Source: Erythrobacter sp. UBA2510 (lineage in GTDB: Bacteria; Pseudomonadota; Alphaproteobacteria; Sphingomonadales; Sphingomonadaceae). Taken from it: 16,549 bases of DNA. Positions 8,801 through 14,578 of the stretch are shown one piece after another. The stretch lies in NCBI GenBank assembly GCA_002341345.1, contig DDNW01000012.1:2757-19305 (forward strand). The letters are read 5' to 3'. A model generated the notes under the pieces. The model saw only the letters and a program-made list of their open reading frames with translations. It was not told the origin of the DNA and made no database searches. The first letter of the stretch is position 1. Every line of letters begins with the position of its first letter. Both the position numbers and the translations under genes were made by a program.

Positions 8801-9163
8801 ATCGGTCCCCTCCTCGAAGATGGCGGTGACCTGACTGAACCCGTTGCGCGAGATCGAGCGCGTGAAGTCGAGCCCCTCGATCCCCGCCAGACCGGTCTCG
8901 ATCGGATAGGTCACCTGGGTTTCCACCTGCGCAGGCGACAGTGCCGGCGCCTCGGTGTTGATCTGTACCTGGACGTTGGTGATGTCCGGCACAGCATCGA
9001 TCGGAAGCCTGAGAAGGTTCATCGCCCCCCAGATTGCGGCACCGACCGTCAGGACGATCATGGCCCAGCGGAAACGCACCGCGATATCGAGGATCATCCC
9101 GATCAGGCCATGAGATTGGCGCCCCTCGCGATGGGGGCTTTCGATTGCGTTATCAGTGGCCAT
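5843..9163 (-). CDS. czcA: CzcA-type heavy-metal RND efflux pump
   Basis: Inner-membrane, proton-driven trimeric pump that exports divalent metal ions from the periplasm through CzcB and CzcC. At 1106 aa it is slightly longer than typical CzcA (about 1060). The N-terminal helix (about 34-52) is followed by PIDAVPDITNVQVQI (54-68), a conserved HME-RND start. The proton-relay signature DFGLIVDGAVIIVEN spans 444-458, with Asp444, Asp450 and Glu457 all present; this pattern matches the Zn/Co/Cd (HME1) class rather than the Cu/Ag class. A second set of membrane helices follows in the last 250 residues. Extra length comes partly from an insertion of about 30 residues at 168-200 in the porter region and from a charged C-terminal tail. 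The start ATG at 9163 has AAGGA about 9 bp upstream and overlaps the end of czcB by 11 bp, indicating translational coupling. The exact metal range cannot be read from the sequence. Confidence 0.96.
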   Translation of the reverse strand: MATDNAIESPHREGRQSHGLIGMILDIAVRFRWAMIVLTVGAAIWGAMNLLRLPIDAVPDITNVQVQINTEAPALSPAQVETQVTYPIETGLAGIEGLDFTRSISRNGFSQVTAIFEEGTDLYFARQQVNERLAPLTAALPEGAEPIMGPISTGLGEVLMYTIEYEHPDGNGAPVGGTTGWQADGSFVTERGDRLDNDVAKAAYLRTVQDWIVAPLMRSTPGVAGVDSIGGFEKKYLVQPDPSRLTGYGLSFDDLINALEAANLAEGANFVDRAGEALLARVDARLGSIEDIEQAVVATREGVPIRIVDVATVSIGGELRTGAASLNGDEAVVGTVLMRAGENSRTVSAQAAERLEEVRASLPDGVEAEIVYNRSSLVDATIATVEKNLVEGALLVIVVLFLLLGNIRAAIIAALVIPISMLMAAIGMNRLGVSGNLMSLGALDFGLIVDGAVIIVENSVARLAARQHSEGRLLTLGERLTETRLAAQEMIKPTVYGQAIILLVYAPLLTFTGVEGKTFSPMAITVMLALASAFVLSLTFVPAMIAVLLNKKLTEKEVKPVRLAKERYGPALRRAIARPWPVIAVGAGLFAVAAFIFSFLGSEFTPQLDERDLAVQALRIPSTPLERSLEMQRKVENRLEQFPQVALVFSRTGTAEVATDPMPPNASDAYVILKPRDEWPDPGLSKDNLVAEMESALGTLVGNAYEFSQPIELRFNELIAGVRGDLAVKLYGDDLTAMTAAANEVAGVLQGIEGAADVKVQQVTGFPTLDIAFDRPTIARYGLTVEDVAQSVAIALGGRPAGLVFEGDRRFDVVVRLSNATRDDFDQLGALPILLPGGSTIPLRSVAEFRVVDGLAEVRREQGRRLVIVSANVRERDLGSFVEDAQAQVREGVELPPASFIEWGGQYQNLQAAKERLSIVVPICFAVVLLLLFMALGGWIPALSVFSAIPMALAGGVFALALRGMPFSVSAAVGFIALSGVAVLNGLVMMTAIRQRLDAGLALDDAICEGALARLRPVLMTALVASLGFVPMAIATGTGAEVQRPLATVVIGGLITATALTLFVLPAIARLVLYTDEDKRSWREKWWDRVRRNLTRTERREWSEIT

Positions 9164-10331
9164 GGGAAGCGCTGTCCTTTTCGAGTTCTGCCTTGAGCAG
9201 GAAGGCGTTCGTGGTCGCGATGCGCCAGTTGGCCTGGAGGCCGGACACGATGGTCACCATCCCTCCCGACCGCGAACCCGTGACGACGTCGCGAGCCTGG
9301 AAGCCGCGCCGGGTCTGCACGAACACCACCTCTTCCCCATCGATGGTCTGGACCGCGTCTTCAGGCACAGCCATGCGTGTCTCGTCGACCTCGCCCGAGG
9401 GACGAATGCGCGCCTGGAGAAATGCGCCGGGCTGCAAGCCGGGAATGGGCCTGGCGAGCGACAGTACGGCCGTCGCGCTGCGACTTTCGGGATCGAGCGA
9501 GGGCGTCACCGAACGGACCCGCGCGCCGACTTCCCGGCCATCCCCCATTTGTAGAGCGGCCTCGTCACCGGGCTGGATACGGACAGCATCGGCCGAAGGC
9601 AGGGCCACGTCGACCTGAATCCCGCTGGGATTGACCACGCGATAGAGTTCCTCGCCGGCGTTGACGAAGGAGCCGAGCACAATTGGTGCCGCCGTGACCC
9701 GACCTGAGAGCGGGCTGGTCACCGCTAGCGATCGCCCGTCTCCGCTGACGCCGGCCGCTGCCGAGGCCGCACGGGCACGCGACAGCTCCGACTGCGCGAC
9801 CTGCAGATTGGCGCGTGCCGCTTCGAGATCCTGGCGTGCAGTGACATTCGCTTCGAATAGACGCTGTTCGCGTTCATAAATTGCCGACAGCTCGCCGACC
9901 CGGGCCTGTGCTGCGCTTACTTGCGCGGCGAGCCCGGCGGCATCGGCACTTTCGAGCCGGGCGATGGTTTCGCCCGCCCGTACGTAATCGCCGAGCGTCT
10001 TCTCAACGCTGCGTACGACCCCCGGTGCCCGGGCATCGATCCGCGCGCTGGCGGTCGGACTGGCCGTGACCGTTGCCGGAAATACGAGTTCGACAGCCGA
10101 TCCTCTACCGACCGTTTCGATGGCGATTTCCGAGGCACGGATCTGCTCAGCGGTGATCTCGACTAACCCTTCGGGCTCGTCGTGATCGTCGCCATCGCCA
10201 TGCTCTTCGCCATCGGCGTGTTCTTCTTCTCCTGCATCATGTGGGTCTCCGCCGCTGTCGGGCCAGAATAAAAAGGCAGCAAGGATCAGGATGACGAGGC
10301 CGATGGCAACGGCCAGACGTTTGCGGTTCAT
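9153..10331 (-). CDS. czcB: CzcB-type periplasmic adaptor (membrane fusion protein)
   Basis: Periplasmic adaptor that links the CzcA pump to the CzcC channel. From the start chosen here it has 392 aa. A membrane anchor follows MNRKR (about residues 5-22), then a strongly acidic His-rich segment (about 26-54, with several His in EEHADGEEHGDGDDHDE) that probably binds metal before handing it on, as reported for some CzcB-like adaptors. The barrel-sandwich/lipoyl half-motif IDARAPGVVRSVEKTLGDYV, the alpha-hairpin (about 125-190) and the second lipoyl half (LAVTSPLSGRVTAAPIVLG) follow in order, and the protein ends in SHGH. An upstream ATG at 10346 overlaps the czcC stop (ATGA) and would add five residues. 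I prefer 10331 because GAGGA lies about 9 bp before it and none lies before 10346. The 3' end overlaps czcA by 11 bp. Confidence 0.94.
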   Translation of the reverse strand: MNRKRLAVAIGLVILILAAFLFWPDSGGDPHDAGEEEHADGEEHGDGDDHDEPEGLVEITAEQIRASEIAIETVGRGSAVELVFPATVTASPTASARIDARAPGVVRSVEKTLGDYVRAGETIARLESADAAGLAAQVSAAQARVGELSAIYEREQRLFEANVTARQDLEAARANLQVAQSELSRARAASAAAGVSGDGRSLAVTSPLSGRVTAAPIVLGSFVNAGEELYRVVNPSGIQVDVALPSADAVRIQPGDEAALQMGDGREVGARVRSVTPSLDPESRSATAVLSLARPIPGLQPGAFLQARIRPSGEVDETRMAVPEDAVQTIDGEEVVFVQTRRGFQARDVVTGSRSGGMVTIVSGLQANWRIATTNAFLLKAELEKDSASHGH

Positions 10332-10342
10332 GATAGAGGTCC

Positions 10343-11596
10343 TCATTGCGCAGCGAGCCAGATGAGCTCGGCGGCGAGACGGCCACGGTCTTCCCGGGCC
10401 TGGATCAGGGCTTCACGGATGGTGTCGCGTGCCTCGGCCGCCGCCAACACCTCGATGAGCGGGAAGCGGCCATTGCGATAACCGATATTGACGAGCCGAA
10501 GGGCTTCCTCGGCTTGCGGCAGCGAAGTTTGAGCCAGAGTTTCGACGCGGGTTTCGGCGGCAAGGTAGCGCGAGCGCGCCTGCTCGATCTCCAGCCGATA
10601 ATCAGCCAGCGCTACTGCCTCGCGTGCATTCGCGGCACGCAGGCGTGCCTGCGCGGCGGCGATGTTTCCCTGGTTGCGATTGGCAAAGGGTAGCGGGATC
10701 GAGACGCCAACGAGAAACGCCTGCTCATTGCTTTGCTCGAACCGACGGACACCTGCGGAAATGACCGGGTCGGGCACCGCCAGTGAGCGTTCGCGATCTA
10801 TTGCGGCATCGGCCGCCTCGCGCTCGGCACGGGCGACCTGGAGACGCAGGGATTCTTCGTAAGCAAGCAGGTTGGCAGGCGGCACGATTGCCGGGAAATC
10901 TGCGGGCACCAGGGGCGCGGAAGCGGTATCGCTCCACAGTGCCGCCAAGGCAGTGCGCGAAGCGAGGGAGGCGGCCTCCGCCGCCTGCAACTCTGCTTCG
11001 GCTTCGGCGACTGCCGCTTGAGCGCGCAGCGCGCGAAGGGGCGGCTCTCGGCCGACTTCGACCAGCAAGCTTGCGATACGCGCGAGCTCGCGGTTGCGTT
11101 CGACGATATCGCGCGCGAGTTCGAGCCGCGAGGCAGCGGCGACCGCCTCGACATAGCGAGCGCGAACCTCGCGGCCGAGCCGGGCCGTGGCCAGCTCGCC
11201 CTCCAGCGAAGCCACCAGGGCTTCGGCTTCGGCCGATCGGACGCGGGCGCCGCGCTTGCCGCCCAGTTCGAGACGTTGCCCCACCGAAAGCGTGTAGTCG
11301 GTGGCAGACAACCCCGAAAAAGCTCCGGTGCCCGCGAAGTTTTCGGCTTCGAAGGAGAGCTCGGGGTTGGGCCTTAACCGGGCCTGGTCGATGAGCGCGC
11401 GGGCTGCCGCAGCGTCTTCGACCGGCCCGATGAGCCGCGGGTTGACGGGGTTTTCGGAGCCGGTCTCAACGACTCCGCTCCGTTCGAGCGCGTCCTCGAG
11501 CGACAGGACGGAAGTGTCCTGTGCGCCGGCCGGCCCGGCGAACAAGGCGAGGGCCAGCCCGGTTGACAGGGCGCCTCGCCACCATGTGGCGTACAT
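10343..11596 (-). CDS. czcC: CzcC-type outer-membrane efflux channel
   Basis: Outer-membrane factor of 417 aa that forms the exit duct of the CzcCBA complex. A signal peptide is present (MYATWWRG followed by a hydrophobic core, likely cut after AGA at about residue 25, before QDT). Two OEP/TolC repeats follow, rich in Ala and Glu and predicted to be long coiled helices. Family landmarks include ARLRPNPELSFEAENF in the first half and SVGQRLELGGKR, both typical of CzcC. In the second half, VGVSIPLPFANRNQGNIAAA and IGYRNGRFPLIEVLAA are also typical. AGAGGA lies about 11 bp before the ATG at 11596. The stop codon overlaps the alternative czcB start by 4 bp. It is the second gene of the operon after the small His-rich protein. 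Confidence 0.95.
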   Translation of the reverse strand: MYATWWRGALSTGLALALFAGPAGAQDTSVLSLEDALERSGVVETGSENPVNPRLIGPVEDAAAARALIDQARLRPNPELSFEAENFAGTGAFSGLSATDYTLSVGQRLELGGKRGARVRSAEAEALVASLEGELATARLGREVRARYVEAVAAASRLELARDIVERNRELARIASLLVEVGREPPLRALRAQAAVAEAEAELQAAEAASLASRTALAALWSDTASAPLVPADFPAIVPPANLLAYEESLRLQVARAEREAADAAIDRERSLAVPDPVISAGVRRFEQSNEQAFLVGVSIPLPFANRNQGNIAAAQARLRAANAREAVALADYRLEIEQARSRYLAAETRVETLAQTSLPQAEEALRLVNIGYRNGRFPLIEVLAAAEARDTIREALIQAREDRGRLAAELIWLAAQ

Positions 11597-11658
11597 TTTG
11601 CTGAAATTCCTCTGCTGACATCACGACCGGCCCCGGAAAACCGGGGCCATGACGAGTG

Positions 11659-12030
11659 TCAGGCTCGAGGAGGTGGGCTCAGTATCTCGCGATCGACCGG
11701 ATGGAGGTCGGCAAAGTCGCTGGACATGTGCGTGGAGGCGACCCGGTCACCCGACGGTCCGCTTGGCCGATTGTCGATATTGGACCCGTGATGACAATGC
11801 CCGTGGGCACACACGCCGTGCTGCTCCGCAGGCGCATCGGAGTCTTCAGGATTGCCAGGCTCAAACGCGTTGGCCTGATACGAAGAAGAGGCTTCTACAA
11901 CAGCTCCGCCAGCAGTCACCTGCTCCGAACCGCAGGTGGCCGCATCCGCTACCGTCGCGAAGACGAGCATCATCAATGCCAGAAACACGGCAAGAGGGCG
12001 CAAGGCATCGGGGCGACGAGCTTTTATCAT
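11659..12030 (-). CDS. Small His-rich exported protein at the head of the czc operon (CzcI-like position)
   Basis: From the ATG at 12030 the product is 123 aa. It begins with a basic N-terminus (MIKARRPDALRP) and a hydrophobic core ending in VADA (about residue 30), a clear signal peptide. The mature part is short and has a Cys/His cluster, HGVCAHGHCHHG (around residues 70-82), well suited to binding Zn, Cd or Cu in the periplasm. The position, 62 bp upstream of czcC, is that of czcI in other czc operons, a small periplasmic protein with a modulating role; similarity to CzcI itself cannot be established by eye. A longer reading from an ATG at 12096 would add 22 residues before the signal peptide, but that ATG lies inside the inverted repeat taken as operator, so the shorter form is preferred. 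No strong Shine-Dalgarno is seen before either start. Confidence 0.75.
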   Translation of the reverse strand: MIKARRPDALRPLAVFLALMMLVFATVADAATCGSEQVTAGGAVVEASSSYQANAFEPGNPEDSDAPAEQHGVCAHGHCHHGSNIDNRPSGPSGDRVASTHMSSDFADLHPVDREILSPPPRA

Positions 12031-12074
12031 TGGCTTGGGAGTGCCCCTAACATTCAATGCGCGATGCCGCAACG

Positions 12075-12116
12075 AGAAGTAACAAAATAATTTCATGACG
12101 TTATATTGTTACTTCT
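12075..12116 (-). promoter_or_regulatory. Perfect 11-bp inverted repeat, candidate czc operator
   Basis: The arms agaagtaacaa (12075-12085) and ttgttacttct (12106-12116) are exact reverse complements, 20 bp apart. On the minus strand the interval contains TATAAC (12105-12100), a possible -10 hexamer. The repeat ends 45 bp before the preferred start of the His-rich gene. This is where a metal-sensing repressor or response regulator would be expected to act. The family of the regulator is not known: the spacing is longer than typical ArsR/SmtB or MerR dyads. Confidence 0.5.
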
Positions 12117-12694
12117 GCTCGCTTGGTGAGGAGGACGTTGACTTTCATAAGGCAACCTAAGCCCTGACAATTACCTGTAAAAGGACAGCGCAGCACCGTT
12201 GGAGTTACGAACGATTGGTCAACATCATGGCTCAACTCATCTCGGCTGTGTAAGCCGTGCTGGCGTGCGCCACCACCGATATTCTAGTGCATGAGAGCGT
12301 CAAAGCGATCCTTGGTGTTGCTAATCTTGCCGACGCAATTTTCAATGAGTCCATGCTCGATTAAATGCTGGATAAGGAAAGGCATCTGGAATAGGTCATC
12401 TAACAGTTCATTCAATCACGAGCATCGGTGTGCCCGCGTCTGCTTTTGGCTGTTCGGTATCGACCGCGACCAAGTGCATCTCTGATGGCCGGAACGTCAA
12501 CTTTCGGGCAGTGAGAAGATCACACGGGATGACCGCGATCGAGAGCTACGCCGATATCCCAACCAGGGAAAGAAGCGTGTCTTTCGGTTAAATGTGCAGA
12601 ACGTTGAAGGCGCCGACCTCGTCGAACAGCTGGGGAAGCCCTTCATACTCGTTTCATATATGGTGCCACCGCGTCAGTTAAGTCTCTGAAAAGA
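12117..12694. other. Gap without intact gene between czc promoter and tRNA-Val remnant
   Basis: No complete gene is supported. It contains an AATTACCTGTAA element (12169-12180) close to one in the TonB-receptor promoter. Two short peptide-like stretches look like decayed coding DNA: a plus-strand frame from ATG 12227 that is broken by TAA at 12251 and resumes to 12364 (with ESVKAILGVANLADAIFNES), and an open stretch at 12486-12686 without a start codon. Codon use is mixed and base composition is less GC-rich than in the czc genes, suggesting foreign or eroded sequence. Confidence 0.5.
12486..12689 (+). pseudogene. Possible 3' fragment of an unknown gene
   Basis: An open stretch of 67 codons after the stop at 12483, ending in TGA (12687-12689). 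It has no start codon before the Met near its end. The second half reads as plausible protein (GKKRVFRLNVQNVEG, then ADLVEQLGKPFILVSYM) with GC-rich third positions. I do not recognise the family. It stops 5 bp before the tRNA-Val remnant, so it may be a gene end cut and rejoined during integration. It could also be chance. Confidence 0.2.
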
Positions 12695-12742
12695 TGGTGG
12701 GCGCGGCAAGGATTGAACTTGCGACCCCACCCGTGTGAAGGG
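12695..12742 (-). other. 3' half of tRNA-Val(CAC): attachment-site remnant
   Basis: On the minus strand the segment runs from the anticodon stem to the CCA end. It shows anticodon loop TTCACAC with anticodon CAC (Val), stem GGGTG, variable loop GGGTC, T-stem and loop GCAAG-TTCAATC-CTTGC, acceptor strand CGCGCCC, discriminator A and encoded CCA (12697-12695). The 5' half is missing: upstream, the expected CACCC reads CTCCC and all similarity then stops. A 3' tRNA piece of this length is the duplicated core left when an integrative element inserts in a tRNA gene. It cannot work as a tRNA. By the usual geometry, the inserted DNA lies on its 5' side (above 12742) and older DNA on its 3' side. Confidence 0.8.
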
Positions 12743-12921
12743 AGTCGCAACCGTCAAATGAATCACTTCCATCCATTTGTCACCGTTCTCCAGTGGGATT
12801 CTCTAATAGGGCGGCCTCTGCCGCTCTGACGGCTGCAACTCAGGTCATGCGATTTTGACTGACTGATGACGCATGGAAGGCTACGCCTTCTGACCTCGTG
12901 TTCTCGAAACGGGGAAGGTTA

Positions 12922-13299
12922 ATGACGATAAGAGCGGACCCCTCGGCGAAGGACAGGCGCGACTTGGATCTCACAGCACGTTCAATGGTCGAGGTCTGTT
13001 TTCGGAATACAAAGATTGAGGATTTGCATGCGGGTGTATTTCCGCAAACAGCCAGCGGCGATTGGAGTGATGTAAAGGTCGTAACGCCATTTGGAGAGAT
13101 AGCATGGAATGAACTGTCGCGGATATCAGATGCCGAGATGAAGGAACTCATGGTGGAAGCAGTCAACCGGGTTTTCACCTACGCAGCATACCCCGAAGAG
13201 CTTTCGACATTGGCGGGAGCATCGCGCTGGGATCCTGCCGAACTCGACGAGCGGCTTATGCGGACGGTTCATAGAAAGAGGCGCGGAGACGGTGACTAG
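12922..13299 (+). CDS. Conserved-looking hypothetical protein, 125 aa
   Basis: Small soluble protein with no signal peptide or membrane helix. The central part, GDWSDVKVVTPFGEIAWNEL, then SRISDAEMKELMVEAVNRVF, has the look of a conserved domain with a helical end; the C-terminus is basic (VHRKRRGDGD). I have an impression of relatives next to mobile elements in sphingomonads, but no function is known to me. The start ATG at 12922 follows GGGGAAGG at good spacing; an in-frame ATG at 12898 would add eight residues without such a site. It is the only intact gene between the two tRNA remnants, so it may be cargo or an accessory gene of the integrated element. The overlapping minus-strand frame is rejected. 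Confidence 0.65.
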   Translation: MTIRADPSAKDRRDLDLTARSMVEVCFRNTKIEDLHAGVFPQTASGDWSDVKVVTPFGEIAWNELSRISDAEMKELMVEAVNRVFTYAAYPEELSTLAGASRWDPAELDERLMRTVHRKRRGDGD

Positions 13300-13440
13300 C
13301 TCGGTCGGCGATCATGGCGCTCGCTCTCAGCAATGCCAGGTCAAGCCAAATCACGTCAAATAGTTTTGGGGGCATTTCGCGGGGCATTATCGAGGATGAT
13401 TTTCAATAACAATGAACATTATCAACTAATTAGATATTAA
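13300..13440. other. AT-rich junction next to the tRNA-Ser scar, with short direct repeats
   Basis: No gene is visible. It carries ggggcatt twice with a 12-bp period (starting near 13369 and 13381), then an AT-rich stretch that runs straight into the tRNA-Ser fragment at 13441. Short repeats beside an att core can be integrase arm sites, but no integrase gene is adjacent, so this is only a suggestion. Confidence 0.35.
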
Positions 13441-13464
13441 GTTCGAATCCCTCCCGCTCCGCCA
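13441..13464 (+). other. 3' end of a tRNA-Ser: attachment-site remnant
   Basis: Reads G, T-loop TTCGAAT, T-stem strand CCCTC, acceptor strand CCGCTCC, discriminator G and CCA. Discriminator G and this acceptor strand fit tRNA-Ser. The upstream sequence (attagatattaa) has no complementary T-stem or other tRNA parts, so only the last 24 nt are present. This is the usual size of a crossover core left by a tyrosine integrase acting on the 3' end of a tRNA-Ser gene. By that geometry the inserted DNA lay to the left (below 13441). Confidence 0.75.
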
Positions 13465-13675
13465 CGAACCCCCAGCACTGGTCTCCGATAACTGGGCCTT
13501 GCGGCAACCGCGCGGAACAGGCGGCTTTGTCCGGCCCAATCCGTCACGTGGAGAGCGTCTTGGCCGTCTCATCTGCGATTACTGGCGGGGTTTACGCGGC
13601 GCGTCTCCGGGCGGACCAGCATCGGTTCGGTTTCCCTGTTTAACAGGGAATCTGCAGGGAATTCCCGCGCATCGC
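13465..13675. repeat. Non-coding stretch with clustered TTCCCTG/CAGGGAA palindromes
   Basis: No gene is supported. TTCCCTGTT-T-AACAGGGAA (13632-13650) is a perfect 9-1-9 inverted repeat. A third copy of CAGGGAA follows at 13655-13661 inside CAGGGAATTCCC, which contains the 10-bp palindrome GGGAATTCCC (13657-13666). The cluster lies just after the stop codon of the recombinase-like remnant on the minus strand, so it may be its terminator region or a binding site of the element. Confidence 0.5.
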
Positions 13676-13832
13676 TCAGGCCCTGTGCCACCCGAGTGCG
13701 TCGCGCTGGGCGCGCCAGTCAATCGGGATGGCATGCTTCTTGTCCAGTTGACCATGCGATGCGCCTTTCTGAGCGCGGCGATCAATGCGGCGTCGGGTCT
13801 CGGAGGGCGAGCATCGCCCGCGATCACTCACG
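13676..13832 (-). pseudogene. Frameshifted C-terminal remnant, probably of a large serine recombinase
   Basis: On the minus strand one frame gives GDARPPRPDAALIAALRKAH. A second frame, open to TGA at 13678-13676, gives LDKKHAIPIDWRAQRDALGW. PDxALIxALRxAH and a terminal IPxxWxxQRxxLG are, from memory, C-terminal segments of recombinase-family proteins (large serine recombinases) common in sphingomonad islands. Here they are in different frames and closer together than in an intact protein, so an internal deletion with frameshift is likely. The catalytic domain is absent. A short hairpin, GGGCGA-3-TCGCCC (13805-13819), lies in the same stretch. The assignment needs a profile search; the broken state is clear from the frames. 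Confidence 0.45.
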
Positions 13833-13846
13833 AAAAACGCGCAGGA

Positions 13847-14422
13847 TTAGCGACCCGAGACGATGTTCATGAGCCGGCGCAAGGACGGCGGGGTATAGCC
13901 CAGCCTGCCCCTGAGAACCGACTGTGTCATTAACAACGCCTGATCACTGCGCGTTCGAACATCCTGAGGCACATCAACGCGTCCGAGGGTTGGGTGATCG
14001 ATGTGATCCCTCCCGTCCAGCAAATCGCGAAAGTCGAAATAGAGGCACCTGATGAGGACTTCGCGCTTGCGCCTCTCGAGCAACTTATGGACCTTCAAGC
14101 TGCGATCGAACTCAGGAAAAGCGTCGTTGCTTTCGAGCCGATCCGCCAGCGTCTCAACGAAGACAGGGTGCACGTCGTTGCGACGGATGGTGCTGAGCCG
14201 ATTGGCGAGATCTTCTGCTGGCCCCGCAATGTCAGGGCGTCGTCCCCGCTTACGGCCAAGGACGGTCACAACGAAGAGATATTCTGTACCTGTAAGCAAT
14301 GGCGGGTCGATTCGCTCGAACGCTTCGAGCAGCATCTCGTCGCTCGTTCTTCCGCCTCGCGCAGCATACCGAGCGACCATCTCGTCCGTGGTCACAGAAA
14401 GATGGGAGAAATCGGCCACCAT
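13847..14422 (-). CDS. Hypothetical protein, 191 aa
   Basis: Cytosolic-looking protein with no signal peptide or membrane helix, rich in Arg, Leu and Asp. Features: ARYAARGGRTSDEMLLEAFE near the start, a hydrophobic strand TEYLFVVTVLG (about 46-56) followed by KRGRRPD, a charged helical middle (KVHKLLERRKREVLIRCLYF), and a basic C-terminus (TPPSLRRLMNIVSGR). Codon use is typical of the neighbouring GC-rich genes, which favours it over the long overlapping plus-strand frames. An in-frame TGA directly precedes the ATG, so the start is ATG 14422 or GTG 14419; no Shine-Dalgarno is clear. It lies beside the recombinase-like remnant in the same direction, and so may belong to the same element. I do not recognise the family. 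Confidence 0.6.
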   Translation of the reverse strand: MVADFSHLSVTTDEMVARYAARGGRTSDEMLLEAFERIDPPLLTGTEYLFVVTVLGRKRGRRPDIAGPAEDLANRLSTIRRNDVHPVFVETLADRLESNDAFPEFDRSLKVHKLLERRKREVLIRCLYFDFRDLLDGRDHIDHPTLGRVDVPQDVRTRSDQALLMTQSVLRGRLGYTPPSLRRLMNIVSGR

Positions 14423-14514
14423 TCAGAGCGCATACCACAAAGTCCGCGCTCTTCACATAATGGCGGAACTCAATCCGTACCTGCGATTCGATGACTGACA
14501 GCGCAATCGGCGGA

Positions 14515-14540
14515 AGGGCGCCGTCTCGCCCTCCTATAAG
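14515..14540 (+). promoter_or_regulatory. Possible promoter/operator of the MFS gene
   Basis: An inverted repeat AGGGCG-6-CGCCCT (14515-14532) is followed 2 bp later by TATAAG (14535-14540), a fair -10 hexamer, 38 bp before the MFS start. The repeat would cover the -35 to -10 spacer, a usual place for a repressor. No good -35 hexamer is visible. Confidence 0.3.
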
Positions 14541-14578
14541 GCTTGGATCGGCCCTGCTGTTCGCGCTAACGGGACTTG

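Noticed and set aside
12140..12165. Partial resemblance of TTAGGTTGCCTTA (minus strand) to a DtxR/MntR-type half-site
   Set aside because: Only one half fits and the second arm does not, so it cannot be distinguished from chance.
12291..12485. Plus-strand open frame of 64 codons
   Set aside because: Composition (many Ser, Cys, Trp) and lack of a ribosome-binding site are unlike a real gene; an adjacent frame reads at least as well.
13499..13933. Plus-strand open frame of 144 codons
   Set aside because: It crosses the palindrome cluster and is antisense to the recombinase-like remnant; the protein is Gly/Pro/Arg-rich without motif.
12700..14450. Possible defence system in the accessory zone
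   Set aside because: No nuclease, helicase, methylase, reverse transcriptase, toxin-antitoxin or CRISPR motif was found; the zone holds only small unknown genes and recombination debris.
13994..14494. Plus-strand open frame of 166 codons
   Set aside because: It is antisense to the 191-aa gene, whose codon use and protein character are clearly better.
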